Notes: a model not told the origin generated them from the letters alone. Shown: positions 29,155-39,984, counted from the stretch's first letter. The stretch is DNA of 64,000 nucleotides from Gammaproteobacteria bacterium (GCA_030147845.1 JASBUN010000046.1:1-64000), one strand, 5' to 3'. Made by a program: numbers and translations.

Positions 29155-29478
29155 TTAGACATTAAAGCTCTCACCACAACCACAGGAATCTTTGACGTTG
29201 GGATTATTGAACCGAAATCCCTCGTTTAAGCCTTCGCGAGTGTAGTCGAGCTCCGTGCCCTCCAGGTACACAAGGCTTTTCGGATCGACCAGTACCTTCA
29301 CGCCATGCTCTTCGAAGACATTGTCGTTGGCGTCGACTTCGTCGGCGAACTCGATCACGTATGCCATACCCGAACAGCCCGACGTGCGGACACCAAGACG
29401 TAAACCGACGCCCGTACCACGATTGGCCAGGAAGGTCTTGACCCGGTCCGCTGCAGCTTGTGTCAATGTAATCGCCAT
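29155..29478 (-). CDS. iscA: Iron-sulfur cluster assembly protein IscA
   Basis: A 107-residue A-type carrier. The three conserved cysteines appear in [12 protein letters not shown] and in the C-terminal [20 protein letters not shown] precedes the ATG. It lies between iscU and hscB with short gaps, so it is clearly part of the operon. Confidence 0.97.
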   Translation of the reverse strand: MAITLTQAAADRVKTFLANRGTGVGLRLGVRTSGCSGMAYVIEFADEVDANDNVFEEHGVKVLVDPKSLVYLEGTELDYTREGLNEGFRFNNPNVKDSCGCGESFNV

Positions 29479-29510
29479 ATGTACATCCTACCTTCGGACA
29501 TGTAGTCCGA

Positions 29511-29921
29511 TTAAGCGGTTTTCTTTTCTTCGCCGGCACCGGCGGCATGATTCTTCGAGTAGTCCTCGATTGCCGCTTTAATTGCATCTTCGGCCAGCAC
29601 TGAACAGTGGATTTTGACCGGCGGAAGCTCCAGCTCCTCGGCGATCTGCGTATTCTTGATTTGCCCAGCCTCAGCAAGCGTCTTGCCCTTGACCCACTCG
29701 GTCAGCAACGAGCTGGAAGCGATCGCGGAACCGCAACCGTAGGTTTTAAAGCGTGCGTCTTCGATGACGCCTTGCTCATTGACCTTGATTTGGAGTTTCA
29801 TAACATCGCCGCAAGCCGGTGCGCCAACCATGCCTGTACCTACAGTCACGTCATTTTTATCAAACGAACCGACATTACGCGGATTTTCGTAGTGATCGAG
29901 CACCTTGTCGCTATAAGCCAT
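29511..29921 (-). CDS. iscU: Fe-S cluster assembly scaffold IscU
   Basis: A 136-residue scaffold on which [2Fe-2S] and [4Fe-4S] clusters are built. Cluster cysteines are in GAPACGDVMKLQI, TYGCGSAIASSSL and KIHCSVLAEDAI. The HscA recognition peptide appears as ELPPVKIHC (LPPVK). AGGAGATTAATAAA precedes the ATG. The C-terminal stretch after SVLAEDAIKAAIEDY is slightly longer than in E. coli (NHAAGAGEEKKTA), a harmless tail. Confidence 0.98.
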   Translation of the reverse strand: MAYSDKVLDHYENPRNVGSFDKNDVTVGTGMVGAPACGDVMKLQIKVNEQGVIEDARFKTYGCGSAIASSSLLTEWVKGKTLAEAGQIKNTQIAEELELPPVKIHCSVLAEDAIKAAIEDYSKNHAAGAGEEKKTA

Positions 29922-29969
29922 TTTATTAATCTCCTGATTAGACTTTGAACTACTTCTATGTACGATCGT

Positions 29970-31193
29970 TCAGTGCGCCGCCCATTGGACCTTGGACAGG
30001 TCGACGCCATCCTGGAACATTTCCCACAACGGCGACAGTTCGCGCAGCTTTTCCACTTGCGTACGCATCAAGTCAATCGTGTAGTCAATTTCATCGGCGG
30101 TCGTAAAACGGCCGATGGTAAAACGAATTGAACTGTGCGCAAGTTCGTCATTACGACCGAGCGCACGCAGCACATAAGACGGCTCCAAGCTCGACGAGGT
30201 ACAGGCGGAGCCGGACGAGACGGCCAGATCTTTGACCGCCATAATCAGCGATTCGCCTTCGACGAAGTTGAAACTGACGTTCAGGTTACCCGCTACGCGC
30301 CGCTCTAGATCGCCGTTCAGATAGACCTCATCCATAGCCTTGAGGCCATCCCACAAACGCTGGCGCAACATCAACACGCGTTCGTTCTCCGACGCCATCT
30401 CAGCCTTGGCAATACGAAATGCCTCGCCCATACCAACGAGCTGATGTGTGGCCAGCGTGCCCGAACGCATTCCGCGTTCATGCCCGCCACCGTGCATCTG
30501 AGCTTCCAAACGTACACGCGGTTTACGCCGAACATAGAGCGCGCCAATACCTTTAGGGCCGTAAATTTTGTGCGCCGAGAACGACATCAGATCGACTTTC
30601 AGTTGCTCGAGGTCGATCGGAACCTTGCCGGCACTCTGTGCCGCGTCGACATGAAACAATATGCCGCGCGCACGGGTCATTTCGCCAATGGCGCCGATGT
30701 CCTGTATGACACCGATCTCGTTGTTGACGTGCATAAGCGACACCAATACCGTGTCGTCACGCAATGCCGCCGACAATTCATCCAGGTCAATCAGGCCGTT
30801 GGCCTGCGGGTCCAGATAGGTGACTTCAAAACCTTCGCGCTCGAGCTGACGGCAAGTATCCAGCACGGCCTTATGTTCGGTTTTACAGGTGACAATGTGC
30901 TTGCCTTTCTTTTGATAGAAATGCGCCACGCCCTTGATCGCCAAATTGTCCGATTCGGTTGCACCGGAGGTCCAGACAATTTCTTTCGGATTAGCGTTGA
31001 CCAACGCCGCGACGTCTGCGCGCGCCTGCTCCGCCGCCGCCTCGGCCTGCCAACCAAAGGCGTGCGAACGCGAAGCGGGGTTGCCAAAGTTGCCGTCCCG
31101 GGTCAGGAACGCACACATTTTCTCCGCCACGCGCGGATCCACCGGCGTCGTCGCCGAGTAATCCAAATATACAGGTACTTGCAAATCGCTCAC
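29970..31193 (-). CDS. iscS: Cysteine desulfurase IscS
   Basis: A PLP enzyme (407 residues) that removes sulfur from cysteine for Fe-S, thiamine and tRNA thiolation pathways. It has [19 protein letters not shown], the PLP lysine in [16 protein letters not shown], and the persulfide cysteine loop [19 protein letters not shown]. The track start at 31220 is a TTG; I use the GTG at 31193 ([13 protein letters not shown]) with GAGG 8 nt upstream, which gives the normal length. It lies 48 bp before iscU and about 90 bp after iscR. Confidence 0.97.
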   Translation of the reverse strand: MSDLQVPVYLDYSATTPVDPRVAEKMCAFLTRDGNFGNPASRSHAFGWQAEAAAEQARADVAALVNANPKEIVWTSGATESDNLAIKGVAHFYQKKGKHIVTCKTEHKAVLDTCRQLEREGFEVTYLDPQANGLIDLDELSAALRDDTVLVSLMHVNNEIGVIQDIGAIGEMTRARGILFHVDAAQSAGKVPIDLEQLKVDLMSFSAHKIYGPKGIGALYVRRKPRVRLEAQMHGGGHERGMRSGTLATHQLVGMGEAFRIAKAEMASENERVLMLRQRLWDGLKAMDEVYLNGDLERRVAGNLNVSFNFVEGESLIMAVKDLAVSSGSACTSSSLEPSYVLRALGRNDELAHSSIRFTIGRFTTADEIDYTIDLMRTQVEKLRELSPLWEMFQDGVDLSKVQWAAH

Positions 31194-31282
31194 ATTCACT
31201 ACCTCTGTTACCAAACTCAATCAATCCACGCCCCGGTCAACAGCACTACGACGTCGTCACGCACATGCGCGCGGCAATGCGC

Positions 31283-31780
31283 TCACATAGTGGCGCGGCT
31301 AGCCGGCGGCTTGGCGCTCAATTTTACCGCCTTCTGACCGTTGCTCTTCAAGTCCTGGCGTACCGCTACCTCACGCACACACTCACTCTCCATGAGTGCT
31401 CCGAGACTGATGTTGCTCAAAAATTCATAAATCTGGTCGCTGAGGTTGGCCCACAGTTCATGCGTCAAACAACGCTCATCATCCTGACAGTTGCTCAATC
31501 CGCCGCAACGTGTGGTATCTACTTTCTCGTCCACGGCGGTAATGACGTCGGCCACCGCAATCTCCGTCGATTGCCGACTGAGCGAATAGCCGCCGCCGGG
31601 GCCGCGCGTGCTCTTGACCAAACCGGTACGACGCAACTTGGTGAACAACTGCTCCAGGTAGGACAAGGAAATACCCTGGCGCTCAGAGATGTCCGCCAGC
31701 GAGATCGGACCGTCCTGATAATGCAGGGCCAAATCCAGCATGGCGGTAACCGCATAGCGGCCTTTGGTTGTCAGTCTCAT
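31283..31780 (-). CDS. iscR: Fe-S cluster-responsive Rrf2 regulator IscR
   Basis: A 165-residue Rrf2-type repressor that senses its own [2Fe-2S] cluster. The winged helix is [18 protein letters not shown] to [19 protein letters not shown]. The cluster ligands are Cys-X6-Cys-X5-Cys plus His in [20 protein letters not shown], spaced as in E. coli IscR (C92/C98/C104/H107 type). The track start (282 aa) is too long; ATG 31780 gives family length. A near-consensus IscR type 1 operator lies 49 bp upstream, so it should autoregulate the operon. Confidence 0.97.
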   Translation of the reverse strand: MRLTTKGRYAVTAMLDLALHYQDGPISLADISERQGISLSYLEQLFTKLRRTGLVKSTRGPGGGYSLSRQSTEIAVADVITAVDEKVDTTRCGGLSNCQDDERCLTHELWANLSDQIYEFLSNISLGALMESECVREVAVRQDLKSNGQKAVKLSAKPPASRATM

Positions 31781-31819
31781 TGCAATGTCCCAGTAGGAAT
31801 TAGATAATGACGATATACG

Positions 31820-31849
31820 CATTAAGCCATAGCTGACTGTTTTGGTCAA
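31820..31849 (-). promoter_or_regulatory. Candidate isc operon promoter
   Basis: On the minus strand TTGACC (31849-31844), an 18-bp spacer and TTAATG (31825-31820) form a plausible but weak -35/-10 pair upstream of iscR. The -35 lies within the IscR type 1 site, as expected for a repressed promoter. The -10 departs from consensus. Confidence 0.5.
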
Positions 31850-31853
31850 GTAT
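31829..31853 (-). promoter_or_regulatory. IscR type 1 binding site
   Basis: On the minus strand the 25-bp site reads ATACTTGACC, then AAAA, then CAGTCAGCTAT. Compared with the published type 1 consensus ATASYYGACT-RWWW-YAGTCRRSTAT, it has one mismatch (C for T at position 10). It overlaps the candidate -35 of the isc promoter, fitting repression by cluster-loaded IscR. Confidence 0.85.
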
Positions 31854-31913
31854 TGTCTGGGGTCAAGTTCGTGCTGACCTTCTGCCAGCGCTGTCTCGCC
31901 CCTTATCCCTAAT

Positions 31914-32741
31914 TTATATCGGCTTATTGTCGCTGACAGCGGTGGACTCCGGCTCCTGCTGCGCCTGCGCTTGTCTACCATCCGTACTACTATCGAGTTC
32001 GCAGGGTCCCAGCTCCGGCAGTTGCAGATCTCCGATCTCGGCGCCGACGCTCTTGATCGCCTTGCACATCTCTTCCAGCTTTTTATCCATGCTGTGGATG
32101 TGGTCGAGCATGATGTTGATCGCGTTGGCAACGGGATCGGGCATTTCCTTGGTCAGGCCGTAGGCCTCGAAACCGATTTTTCGCGCAATCGCTTCGCGCA
32201 TCTTCTCTTTCTCCGCCGCCTCGGGGCCGGGCGGCGAAACAATACGCCCCGGCACGCCGACCGCGGTCGCCCCGGGCGGCACATCCTTGAGTACGACTGC
32301 ATTAGAGCCAATACGGGCACCGTCGCCCATGACGATAGGACCCAGTATCTTGGCGCCGGCACCGACCACGACGTTATTGCCGAGCGTCGGGTGACGCTTG
32401 CCCTTCTGCCAACTAGTGCCGCCCAGCGTGACGCCGTGGTAGAGCGTGCAGTCATCGCCGATGACGGTGGTCTCGCCGATAACCACGCCCATGCCGTGAT
32501 CAATGAAGAAGCGTCGACCGATACGGGCTGCGGGATGGATTTCGATGCCGGTAAACCAGCGCGCCAGCGCCGATAGCCAGCGCGCCAACCACTTCAGGCC
32601 CCAATGCCACAGACGATGGTTCATGCGATGAAACAACAACGCATGCAAGCCCGGATAGGTGGTCAACACCTCGATCCGGGTGCGCGCCGCCGGGTCGCGG
32701 TCAAATACACAGCGCACATCTTCTCGAATTCGATCAAACAT
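31914..32741 (-). CDS. cysE: Serine O-acetyltransferase CysE
   Basis: A left-handed beta-helix acetyltransferase making O-acetylserine for cysteine synthesis, about 275 residues. The N-terminal helices begin [20 protein letters not shown]; the catalytic region is [20 protein letters not shown] and [20 protein letters not shown]; hexapeptide repeats follow. A C-terminal tail rich in Gln and Ser ([16 protein letters not shown]) extends past the usual end. Position between trmJ and iscR links cysteine supply to IscS, as in Pseudomonas and Azotobacter. The ATG at 32741 has GGAAGG 9 nt upstream; the track starts one codon earlier at a TTG. Confidence 0.96.
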   Translation of the reverse strand: MFDRIREDVRCVFDRDPAARTRIEVLTTYPGLHALLFHRMNHRLWHWGLKWLARWLSALARWFTGIEIHPAARIGRRFFIDHGMGVVIGETTVIGDDCTLYHGVTLGGTSWQKGKRHPTLGNNVVVGAGAKILGPIVMGDGARIGSNAVVLKDVPPGATAVGVPGRIVSPPGPEAAEKEKMREAIARKIGFEAYGLTKEMPDPVANAINIMLDHIHSMDKKLEEMCKAIKSVGAEIGDLQLPELGPCELDSSTDGRQAQAQQEPESTAVSDNKPI

Positions 32742-32871
32742 CAAGCGTTGCCTTCCTGCTATGAGTCAGGGACGTGGGAATTCCCGCCATACCTTACGAT
32801 AATGGTCAGGAATTATAACTGTTCCACTCACCGAATACATACGGTGGATCCGATCTGCCCACCACCCGCCT

Positions 32872-33597
32872 TCAACGATTGGCGCGAGCGCGCTCGGTTG
32901 CGGTCAGAATGCCGCGCAGTATATTAAGCTCGACGTCGTCGGGTCGGGCGCGATTGAACAATCGTCGCAAGCGCCGCATCAATTGTTTCGGTCGCTCCGG
33001 ATCGAGAAAATCGAGATCGACCAAGACCCGTTCGAGATGCTCGTAGAATCTCCGCATATCCTCGGCCGGCGCCGTCTGCATCACCCCTTGTTGCGGTGGC
33101 GTCGACTCATCATCGCGCCGCGCCAATGCCAGCTCATAGGCCAGCACCTGCACCGCCGCACCGAGATTGAGCGAAGCGAAATCCGCTACGGTCGGAATGC
33201 TGACCAACAGATGGCAGCGGTCGGTCTCCGCATTGGTAAGACCGCTACGCTCGCGCCCGAACAGCACGGCGACCTCACCGTACGCGGATTCCGCCTGCAC
33301 CCGCGCGGCGCACTCACGCGGCTCCGCCACGGGCACCGACAGGCGGCGCGCACGCGCGCTGGTGCCGACCGTGAACCTGCAGCCTGTGAGTGCCTGGTCG
33401 AGCGAGGTGCATACCTGCGCTCGCGCCAAAATATCATCGGCTCCGGCCGCACGTGCACTGGCGTTAGTGTGCGGGAACAGTACCGGATTGACCAGATAGA
33501 GATTGCTCAGCCCCATGGTTTTCATCGCGCGCGCAACGGCGCCAATATTGCCCGGGTGGGACGGCTCGACCAGAATGATGCGAATGGCGGACGACAT
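32872..33597 (-). CDS. trmJ: tRNA (cytidine/uridine-2'-O-)-methyltransferase TrmJ
   Basis: A SPOUT-class methyltransferase (241 residues) modifying the ribose of position 32 in several tRNAs. The N-terminal block IRIILVEPSHPGNIGAVARAMK and the knot motifs LFGRERSGLTNAETDRC and SLNLGAAVQVLAYEL are characteristic. A C-terminal helical extension (MRRFYEHLERVLVDLDFLDP) is the usual TrmJ extra domain. It is divergent from suhB, as in E. coli, and lies 130 bp upstream of cysE. Confidence 0.95.
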   Translation of the reverse strand: MSSAIRIILVEPSHPGNIGAVARAMKTMGLSNLYLVNPVLFPHTNASARAAGADDILARAQVCTSLDQALTGCRFTVGTSARARRLSVPVAEPRECAARVQAESAYGEVAVLFGRERSGLTNAETDRCHLLVSIPTVADFASLNLGAAVQVLAYELALARRDDESTPPQQGVMQTAPAEDMRRFYEHLERVLVDLDFLDPERPKQLMRRLRRLFNRARPDDVELNILRGILTATERARANR

Positions 33598-33735
33598 GAA
33601 GGTAATGTAATGGCGCCGAAAATTGAGTGCTTTTTATTCTAACAGGTTCGGGCGCCAGGTAGCGCGCCTGTACGCACAGCGCGCCAAAGTGGTATCCTTT
33701 GCGCCCTGCTTCACAGTGCCAAGAGCTTTTCCACC

Positions 33736-34539
33736 ATGCACCCCATGCTGAATATAGCCGTCCGTGCCGCACGCAGCGCCGGCAATCTGATCATGCGTTA
33801 CGCCAATCGTGTCGACACGCTTACGGTACGTTCGAAGGATCGTAACGATTTCGTCAGTGAAGTGGATCAAATGGCGGAGCAGGAAATCGTCGGCGTCCTG
33901 CGCAAGGCGTATCCTTCGCACGGTATTCTGGCCGAAGAAGGCGGCCGGCAGGCTGGGCGCGATGACGAATACCTTTGGATCATCGACCCGCTCGACGGCA
34001 CAACCAATTTTCTGTATGGATTCCCCCAATTTGCCGTCTCGATCGGCCTAAAACACAAGGGCCGGCTGGAGCAGGCGGTGGTCTACGATCCGGTGCGCCA
34101 GGAGTTGTTTACGGCCACGCGCGGGGCCGGCACGCAGATCAACAACCGGCGTGTACGCGTGAAAGATCGCAGAAACCTCGACGGCGCGTTGCTGGGTACC
34201 GGCTTCCCGTTCCGTGAACAACAACACCTGGACGCCTATATGGGCATGTTCAAGGCGCTTTTCACCAACACCGCCGGCATACGCCGCGCCGGGGCCGCGT
34301 CGCTCGATCTGGCCTATGTCGCCGCCGGGCGCCTGGATGGCTTTTGGGAAATCGGCTTGAGCGAATGGGACATGGCGGCCGGCGTGCTGCTGATCCGTGA
34401 AGCCGGTGGCATCGTCACCGATTTTGGAGGCGGTGATCGCTATCTCGAAACCGGCAACATCATAGCCGGAAGCCCGAAAATACATCATGCAATGCTGCGT
34501 ACGCTGCAACCGTTCTGCGGCAAAGCGCTAGCCCAATAG
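33736..34539 (+). CDS. suhB: Inositol-1-monophosphatase family protein SuhB
   Basis: A Mg2+/Li+-type phosphatase (267 residues). The metal and catalytic motifs are GILAEEGG, WIIDPLDGTTNFLYGFP and the C-terminal WDMAAGVLLIREAGG. E. coli SuhB also joins the rRNA antitermination complex; whether this one does cannot be judged from sequence. The start ATG at 33736 has only a weak AAGAGC upstream; a second ATG follows three codons later. It is divergent from trmJ across a 138-bp promoter region. Confidence 0.95.
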   Translation: MHPMLNIAVRAARSAGNLIMRYANRVDTLTVRSKDRNDFVSEVDQMAEQEIVGVLRKAYPSHGILAEEGGRQAGRDDEYLWIIDPLDGTTNFLYGFPQFAVSIGLKHKGRLEQAVVYDPVRQELFTATRGAGTQINNRRVRVKDRRNLDGALLGTGFPFREQQHLDAYMGMFKALFTNTAGIRRAGAASLDLAYVAAGRLDGFWEIGLSEWDMAAGVLLIREAGGIVTDFGGGDRYLETGNIIAGSPKIHHAMLRTLQPFCGKALAQ

Positions 34540-34699
34540 TTCACTTACCTCTCGCACTCCGACGGGCTGCGCCACGTGTGACGTCGATACCTGTCGGGTA
34601 CGGGTACGCGTACACCTACATTCATTCAAGTTTTCCGTCCATCGACCGAAACAAGAAGTACCCCCCGTTGATGCATCATACGCGGAGCTGCAATCAGCT

Positions 34700-34978
34700 A
34701 TGACTGATGAACGGAAAGCTGGAAACAACCCACTAGGTCCGAAGGCACTCGAGATGGTCATGCGTGATGTGCTTGATGGCATGGCGGATCTAGCCATACT
34801 CGATTCCTGGGAGATGGATACCAGTGTCGATATACTGGGCATCGAGGCGGCGTCGGAGCCCGGCACACACGCGGACAACGTCATCTGCGCGATATTCCCG
34901 GCTTCCGGCAGCGCTACCGGCGCGGCTGAGAGTGAGATTTTGCATCTCGACGCCTATCGACGCCGCCAAGCCGGCTGA
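34700..34978 (+). CDS. Hypothetical small acidic protein
   Basis: A 92-residue ORF I do not recognise. The sequence is acidic with a helical N-terminal half (PKALEMVMRDVLDGMADLAI), a middle rich in D/E/S and a basic end (AYRRRQAG). It has no signal peptide or membrane segment and contains a single cysteine. GGAG lies about 11 nt before the ATG, longer than ideal. It sits on the plus strand between suhB and the next small gene, opposite to secF. Coding is plausible because the frame stays open through a GC-rich region without overlapping a better gene. Confidence 0.5.
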   Translation: MTDERKAGNNPLGPKALEMVMRDVLDGMADLAILDSWEMDTSVDILGIEAASEPGTHADNVICAIFPASGSATGAAESEILHLDAYRRRQAG

Positions 34979-35072
34979 GCACGCATCTCCTGCTTTTAAT
35001 CCCGTTCGTGATTATGGTATACCCTAGGGTGAGGCGCACATAGCGCGTCACCGCGATCACGACGGGGTTTGA

Positions 35073-35408
35073 ATGAAGTCGCTTCTCTCGATTATGGTGC
35101 CGCCGCTGGCGGTATGCCGCTACGGCTGCGCCGGCTGTTGCGCGGCACCCATCGGCGTATTTTGGCTGGCCGGCATCGTCAGTTTAATCTACGGGTATCG
35201 CGGCGGACCACTGCAGCTCGACGGCGTGAGCTGGTACACCGTAGCTTTGGGGATCGCCTTGTGGGCAATTGCGGTGGTGTGGACACTGATCACGCTACGC
35301 AACGCCGACGATGACCGCTGTCGGCAACGCAGCAGCGCTCTGTGCGGCAAAGTCGCAGCGCAAATCGACGAACGCGATCCCCTGGACGAAGTGCGCAAAG
35401 CGCGTTAA
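35073..35408 (+). CDS. Hypothetical small membrane protein with Cys-rich N terminus
   Basis: A 111-residue ORF I do not recognise. It has two hydrophobic segments (CCAAPIGVFWLAGIVSLIYGY and VSWYTVALGIALWAIAVVWTLI). Near the N terminus is a four-cysteine cluster (CRYGCAGCCAAP), which could bind metal or be acylated. A charged cytoplasmic tail ends it (DERDPLDEVRKAR). GACGGGGTTTGA precedes the ATG. It ends 12 bp before the convergent secF stop. Function cannot be inferred from sequence. Confidence 0.65.
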   Translation: MKSLLSIMVPPLAVCRYGCAGCCAAPIGVFWLAGIVSLIYGYRGGPLQLDGVSWYTVALGIALWAIAVVWTLITLRNADDDRCRQRSSALCGKVAAQIDERDPLDEVRKAR

Positions 35409-35420
35409 ACAGCGCCGCGG

Positions 35421-36359
35421 CTAGGGACGATTGTCGACCGGAGCACCCTCTTTCCGAGTCGGCATTAGATCGGAACGACTAACGCCAAACAATAACGCGA
35501 GCGCACTGGCGATGTAGATGGAAGAATAGGTGCCCGTGCCTATACCGATCAGCAGCACCAAGGCGAAGCCGTGGATGGCCTCGCCACCGAGAAAAAACAA
35601 CGCGAACACCACAATCAGTGTCGTGCCTGATGTCATCAGGGTGCGCGACAAGGTCTGATTGATAGACACGTTCATGATGTGTTCCGGCGTACCCTTGCGC
35701 ATGCGGCGGAAATTTTCGCGGATACGGTCGAATACAACGATAGTATCGTTGAGCGAATAGCCGATCACCGCCAGCACCGCAGCCAGCACGGTTAAGTCAA
35801 ACGGGATCTGCAAGAACGAAAATACACCTAGAGTAATGAGCGTGTCGTGCACCAACGCTACCACCGCGCCGACCGAAAAACGCAGCTCAAATCGCGCAGC
35901 GACATAAATCAGTATGCCGATCAACGCGTAAAGCATGGCCAAACCGCCCTTCTCCGCCAACTCCTTGCCCACTTGAGGACCGACGTATTCGGTGCGGCGG
36001 TGCTCGATGGAGGTGTGCGACTCGGCACGCAGCGAGGTCAGTATTTTTGCGCTCAAATCAGCCTGCGAGACACCCGCCTGCGGTGCAACGCGAATAAGAA
36101 TGTCCTTCGACGTGCCGTAATATTGCGCGGTGGCGCCTTCAAAACCACCCTTGGACAACGCGCTGCGGACCTTCTCCAATTGCACCGGTTGCGGGTAACC
36201 GACTTCCAACAATAAACCGCCGGTAAAATCGATACCGAAATTCAGGCCACGAGTGAACAGCGACGCCAGCGCCGCCAGCACCACCACGGTCGAAATCACC
36301 AGGGCAACTTTGCTGGCGCCCATGAAGTTGAAGTTGGTGGCCTTGCGGAAAAATTCCAT
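35421..36359 (-). CDS. secF: Protein translocase subunit SecF
   Basis: A six-membrane-segment RND-like accessory of SecYEG (312 residues). The first segment is followed by GLNFGIDFTGGLLLEVGYP; later conserved blocks are VGPQVGKELAEKGG, IGYSLNDTIVVFDRIRENFR and SINQTLSRTLMTSGTTLI. With SecD it uses the proton gradient to pull proteins across the inner membrane. AGGATAGATC precedes the ATG, and it lies 38 bp after secD. Confidence 0.97.
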   Translation of the reverse strand: MEFFRKATNFNFMGASKVALVISTVVVLAALASLFTRGLNFGIDFTGGLLLEVGYPQPVQLEKVRSALSKGGFEGATAQYYGTSKDILIRVAPQAGVSQADLSAKILTSLRAESHTSIEHRRTEYVGPQVGKELAEKGGLAMLYALIGILIYVAARFELRFSVGAVVALVHDTLITLGVFSFLQIPFDLTVLAAVLAVIGYSLNDTIVVFDRIRENFRRMRKGTPEHIMNVSINQTLSRTLMTSGTTLIVVFALFFLGGEAIHGFALVLLIGIGTGTYSSIYIASALALLFGVSRSDLMPTRKEGAPVDNRP

Positions 36360-36397
36360 GATCTATCCTATAGAATTGGCAGATGCGGCTGGCCGGC

Positions 36398-38260
36398 TCA
36401 GATCCAGAGCGATTTCACGCGACGACCGCCGTAGATCAAATTAACCACTGCGCGCGTCCCCATGATGGCCGTAAACATGGAGGTGAGAATGCCCAGAGAC
36501 AAAGTTACCGCGAAACCCTTGATTGGCCCGCTGCCAAAGCCGAACAGCACCAAGGCGGCAATCAGCGTTGTGGCATTGGCGTCGGCGATGGTGGCAAAGG
36601 CGCGTTCATAACCGGCGTGGATACTCGCCTGCGGCGTATTGCCGTTGCGCAGTTCTTCACGTATGCGCTCGTATATCAAGACATTCGCGTCCACCGCCAT
36701 ACCCACCGTCAAGACAATACCGGCGATTCCCGGCATGGTCAGCGTCGCTTGCAATAACGACAGCAGAGCAATCAGCACGATGAGGTTAAAGGCCAGACCC
36801 AAGTCCGCGACCAGGCCGAACATCCGGTAATAGAAGGCCATGAACAACAGCACCGCCACAAAACCGACCGCCACGGCCTCGAAGCCCTGAGTAATATTAT
36901 CCTTGCCGAGGCTCGGGCCGATGGTGCGCTCCTCGATGATCTCAATCGGCGCGGCCAACGACCCGGCACGTAGCAACAACGCCAAGGTATGCGCCTCTTG
37001 CGGACTATCGAGTCCCTCGATCTGGAAACGGCGGCCCAAGCGGCTCTTGATGACGGCTACGCTGATGACTTCCTGGATGGTGCGCTTTTGACGTATGCGC
37101 TTGCCGTTGACGGTAGCCGTCTGCACCTTGGTCTCGGTATAGATCACCGCCAGATAGTCGCCGACGTGATCCTTGGTGAAATCGTCGAAACGTCGCCCGC
37201 CCTTGTCATCCAAGGTAATCGATACCGCCGGCGTGCCACTCTGTTGGTCGATGGTAGCGGCAGCGTGTTTGATCGAGTCACCGGTCAGAATGACGCGCTT
37301 CTTCAACAGTATGGGGCGACCATCACGTCGCTTGAACAATTCGGTGCCGGCCGGGATACGGCCGCTGGCCAAATAACTATCGATGTTGTCGGTACGCGTA
37401 TCCATGAGGCGGAACTGCAGCGTTGCCGTGGCGCCGAGGATATTCTTGGCCTCCTCAGGGTTCTGCACGCCAGGTAGTTCGACCACAATCCGATTATCGC
37501 CCTGCTGTTGGATGACCGGTTCAGCTACACCCAACTCGTTGACGCGGTTACGCAAGGTGGTGATATTTTGCTCCAAGGCGTCCTTCATGGCCTTTTTCTG
37601 CTGTGCCTCAGTCAGCGTGGCGCGCAAAAAGTGGTATTCGGGCGTATCCGAGTCGGTCAGCGCCAGATCCGAGTATGCGCGGCCGATCTCCGCACGCGCC
37701 TTGTCGCGCAACTCGGCGGTGCGGAAGCGCATGACGATGGCGTCCTTCTCATTGGTGACGCCTAAATGACGAATGCCCTTCTCGCGCAATAGCGAGCGGA
37801 TGTCACCGGTGTAACGATCGACATCATCAGCGAGGGCTTTGGTCATATCCACCTGCATGAGGAAGTGGATACCACCTTGTAGGTCCAGACCGAGATACAT
37901 CGGCTTGGCGTTCAGTGCGCGCAACCACCCCGGGGTAGCAGGCGTCAGATTCTGCGCCACGGCATAGTTGGTGCCGAGCGTCGCTTCCAATTGCTCACTG
38001 GCGCGCAACTGCTGGTCGGTGCTGCGAAAGCGCACCTGAAGCTTGCCGTCTTCCATCGAGGCGCGGGTATATTGGATGCCGTGCTTCTTTAGGGTCGCCA
38101 ACACCTCTTCACGTACTTTCGGCGTAAGTTCATGACCGCGCGTCGGGCCGACCAGTACGGCTGGATCCTTGCCGTATAAGTTCGGCAACGCGTACAGCGC
38201 GCTTACCAGCAACACCACCACAATGAGGGCGTTCTTCCACAACGGGTATTGATTGATCAT
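36398..38260 (-). CDS. secD: Protein translocase subunit SecD
   Basis: An inner-membrane partner of SecF (620 residues). It has an N-terminal anchor (NALIVVVLLVSALYALPNLYG), a large periplasmic P1 domain with LGLDLQGGIHFLMQVDM, and a C-terminal five-segment membrane domain containing GMAVDANVLIYERIREELR and NATTLIAALVLFGFGSGPIKGF. Its length matches the gammaproteobacterial form. It lies between yajC and secF in the canonical yajC-secD-secF operon. Confidence 0.97.
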   Translation of the reverse strand: MINQYPLWKNALIVVVLLVSALYALPNLYGKDPAVLVGPTRGHELTPKVREEVLATLKKHGIQYTRASMEDGKLQVRFRSTDQQLRASEQLEATLGTNYAVAQNLTPATPGWLRALNAKPMYLGLDLQGGIHFLMQVDMTKALADDVDRYTGDIRSLLREKGIRHLGVTNEKDAIVMRFRTAELRDKARAEIGRAYSDLALTDSDTPEYHFLRATLTEAQQKKAMKDALEQNITTLRNRVNELGVAEPVIQQQGDNRIVVELPGVQNPEEAKNILGATATLQFRLMDTRTDNIDSYLASGRIPAGTELFKRRDGRPILLKKRVILTGDSIKHAAATIDQQSGTPAVSITLDDKGGRRFDDFTKDHVGDYLAVIYTETKVQTATVNGKRIRQKRTIQEVISVAVIKSRLGRRFQIEGLDSPQEAHTLALLLRAGSLAAPIEIIEERTIGPSLGKDNITQGFEAVAVGFVAVLLFMAFYYRMFGLVADLGLAFNLIVLIALLSLLQATLTMPGIAGIVLTVGMAVDANVLIYERIREELRNGNTPQASIHAGYERAFATIADANATTLIAALVLFGFGSGPIKGFAVTLSLGILTSMFTAIMGTRAVVNLIYGGRRVKSLWI

Positions 38261-38301
38261 AGAACCTGCCTGTCCAACTGCCGGGCCAACCGCAACCGTT
38301 A

Positions 38302-38631
38302 CTAGAGCGTGCCCTTAGGCAAGAGCGTGGAAATGGCGTGCCGTTGCACCTTGATATTCACACCATCGGCAACCTCGATGACGATGAAGTTGTCGTCCAT
38401 CTCACTAATGCGCCCAAGTAGGCCGCCGTTGGTCACCACTTCGTCGCCTTTGGACAGACTCGCGACCATCTGCTTGTGTTCTTTGGCGCGCTTACTCTGC
38501 GGCCGGATCAGCAGGAAGTAGAACACCACAAAAATAACGATCAGGGGCAGGATACCGCCCAGCAATGAGCCTCCCTGCGCCGCTACACCGGCAGGGCCCT
38601 CGGCCCAGGCATCCGCGATCAAAAAACTCAT
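38302..38631 (-). CDS. yajC: Preprotein translocase subunit YajC
   Basis: A small single-span SecDF-YajC component (109 residues). The membrane segment LLGGILPLIVIFVVFYFLLIRPQ is followed by the conserved cytoplasmic block KRAKEHKQMVASLSKGDEVVTNGG and GRISEMDDNFIVIEVADGV. AGGGAAACATT precedes the ATG. It lies upstream of secD with a 41-bp gap. The first 20 residues (AWAEGPAGVAAQGG) are slightly longer than in E. coli. Confidence 0.97.
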   Translation of the reverse strand: MSFLIADAWAEGPAGVAAQGGSLLGGILPLIVIFVVFYFLLIRPQSKRAKEHKQMVASLSKGDEVVTNGGLLGRISEMDDNFIVIEVADGVNIKVQRHAISTLLPKGTL

Positions 38632-38793
38632 AATGTTTCCCTAAGTGCTAATGGCGATGGAAAAATCGGTCGAAGTACATTTTTTTGCTGCCAGCAGGCC
38701 TAGTCGCCGCCTGGGACCGGTATGGCGCCGTATTATGACACAGTTTCGCGCGCCGACCACACTTGAAACCGTGTATCCGGCCACTGACCGGCT

Positions 38794-39927
<1,134 letters not shown>

Positions 39928-39984
39928 TTATAAGATAGATCGTGGTAACACCGCGTTCGGTCACGTCGAACACGCTACGAACCT

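Noticed and set aside
31927-33642. Plus-strand ORFs 31971-32576 and 32983-33642 (about 200 residues each)
   Set aside because: They are antisense to cysE and trmJ, whose family motifs are unmistakable, and have no credible starts.
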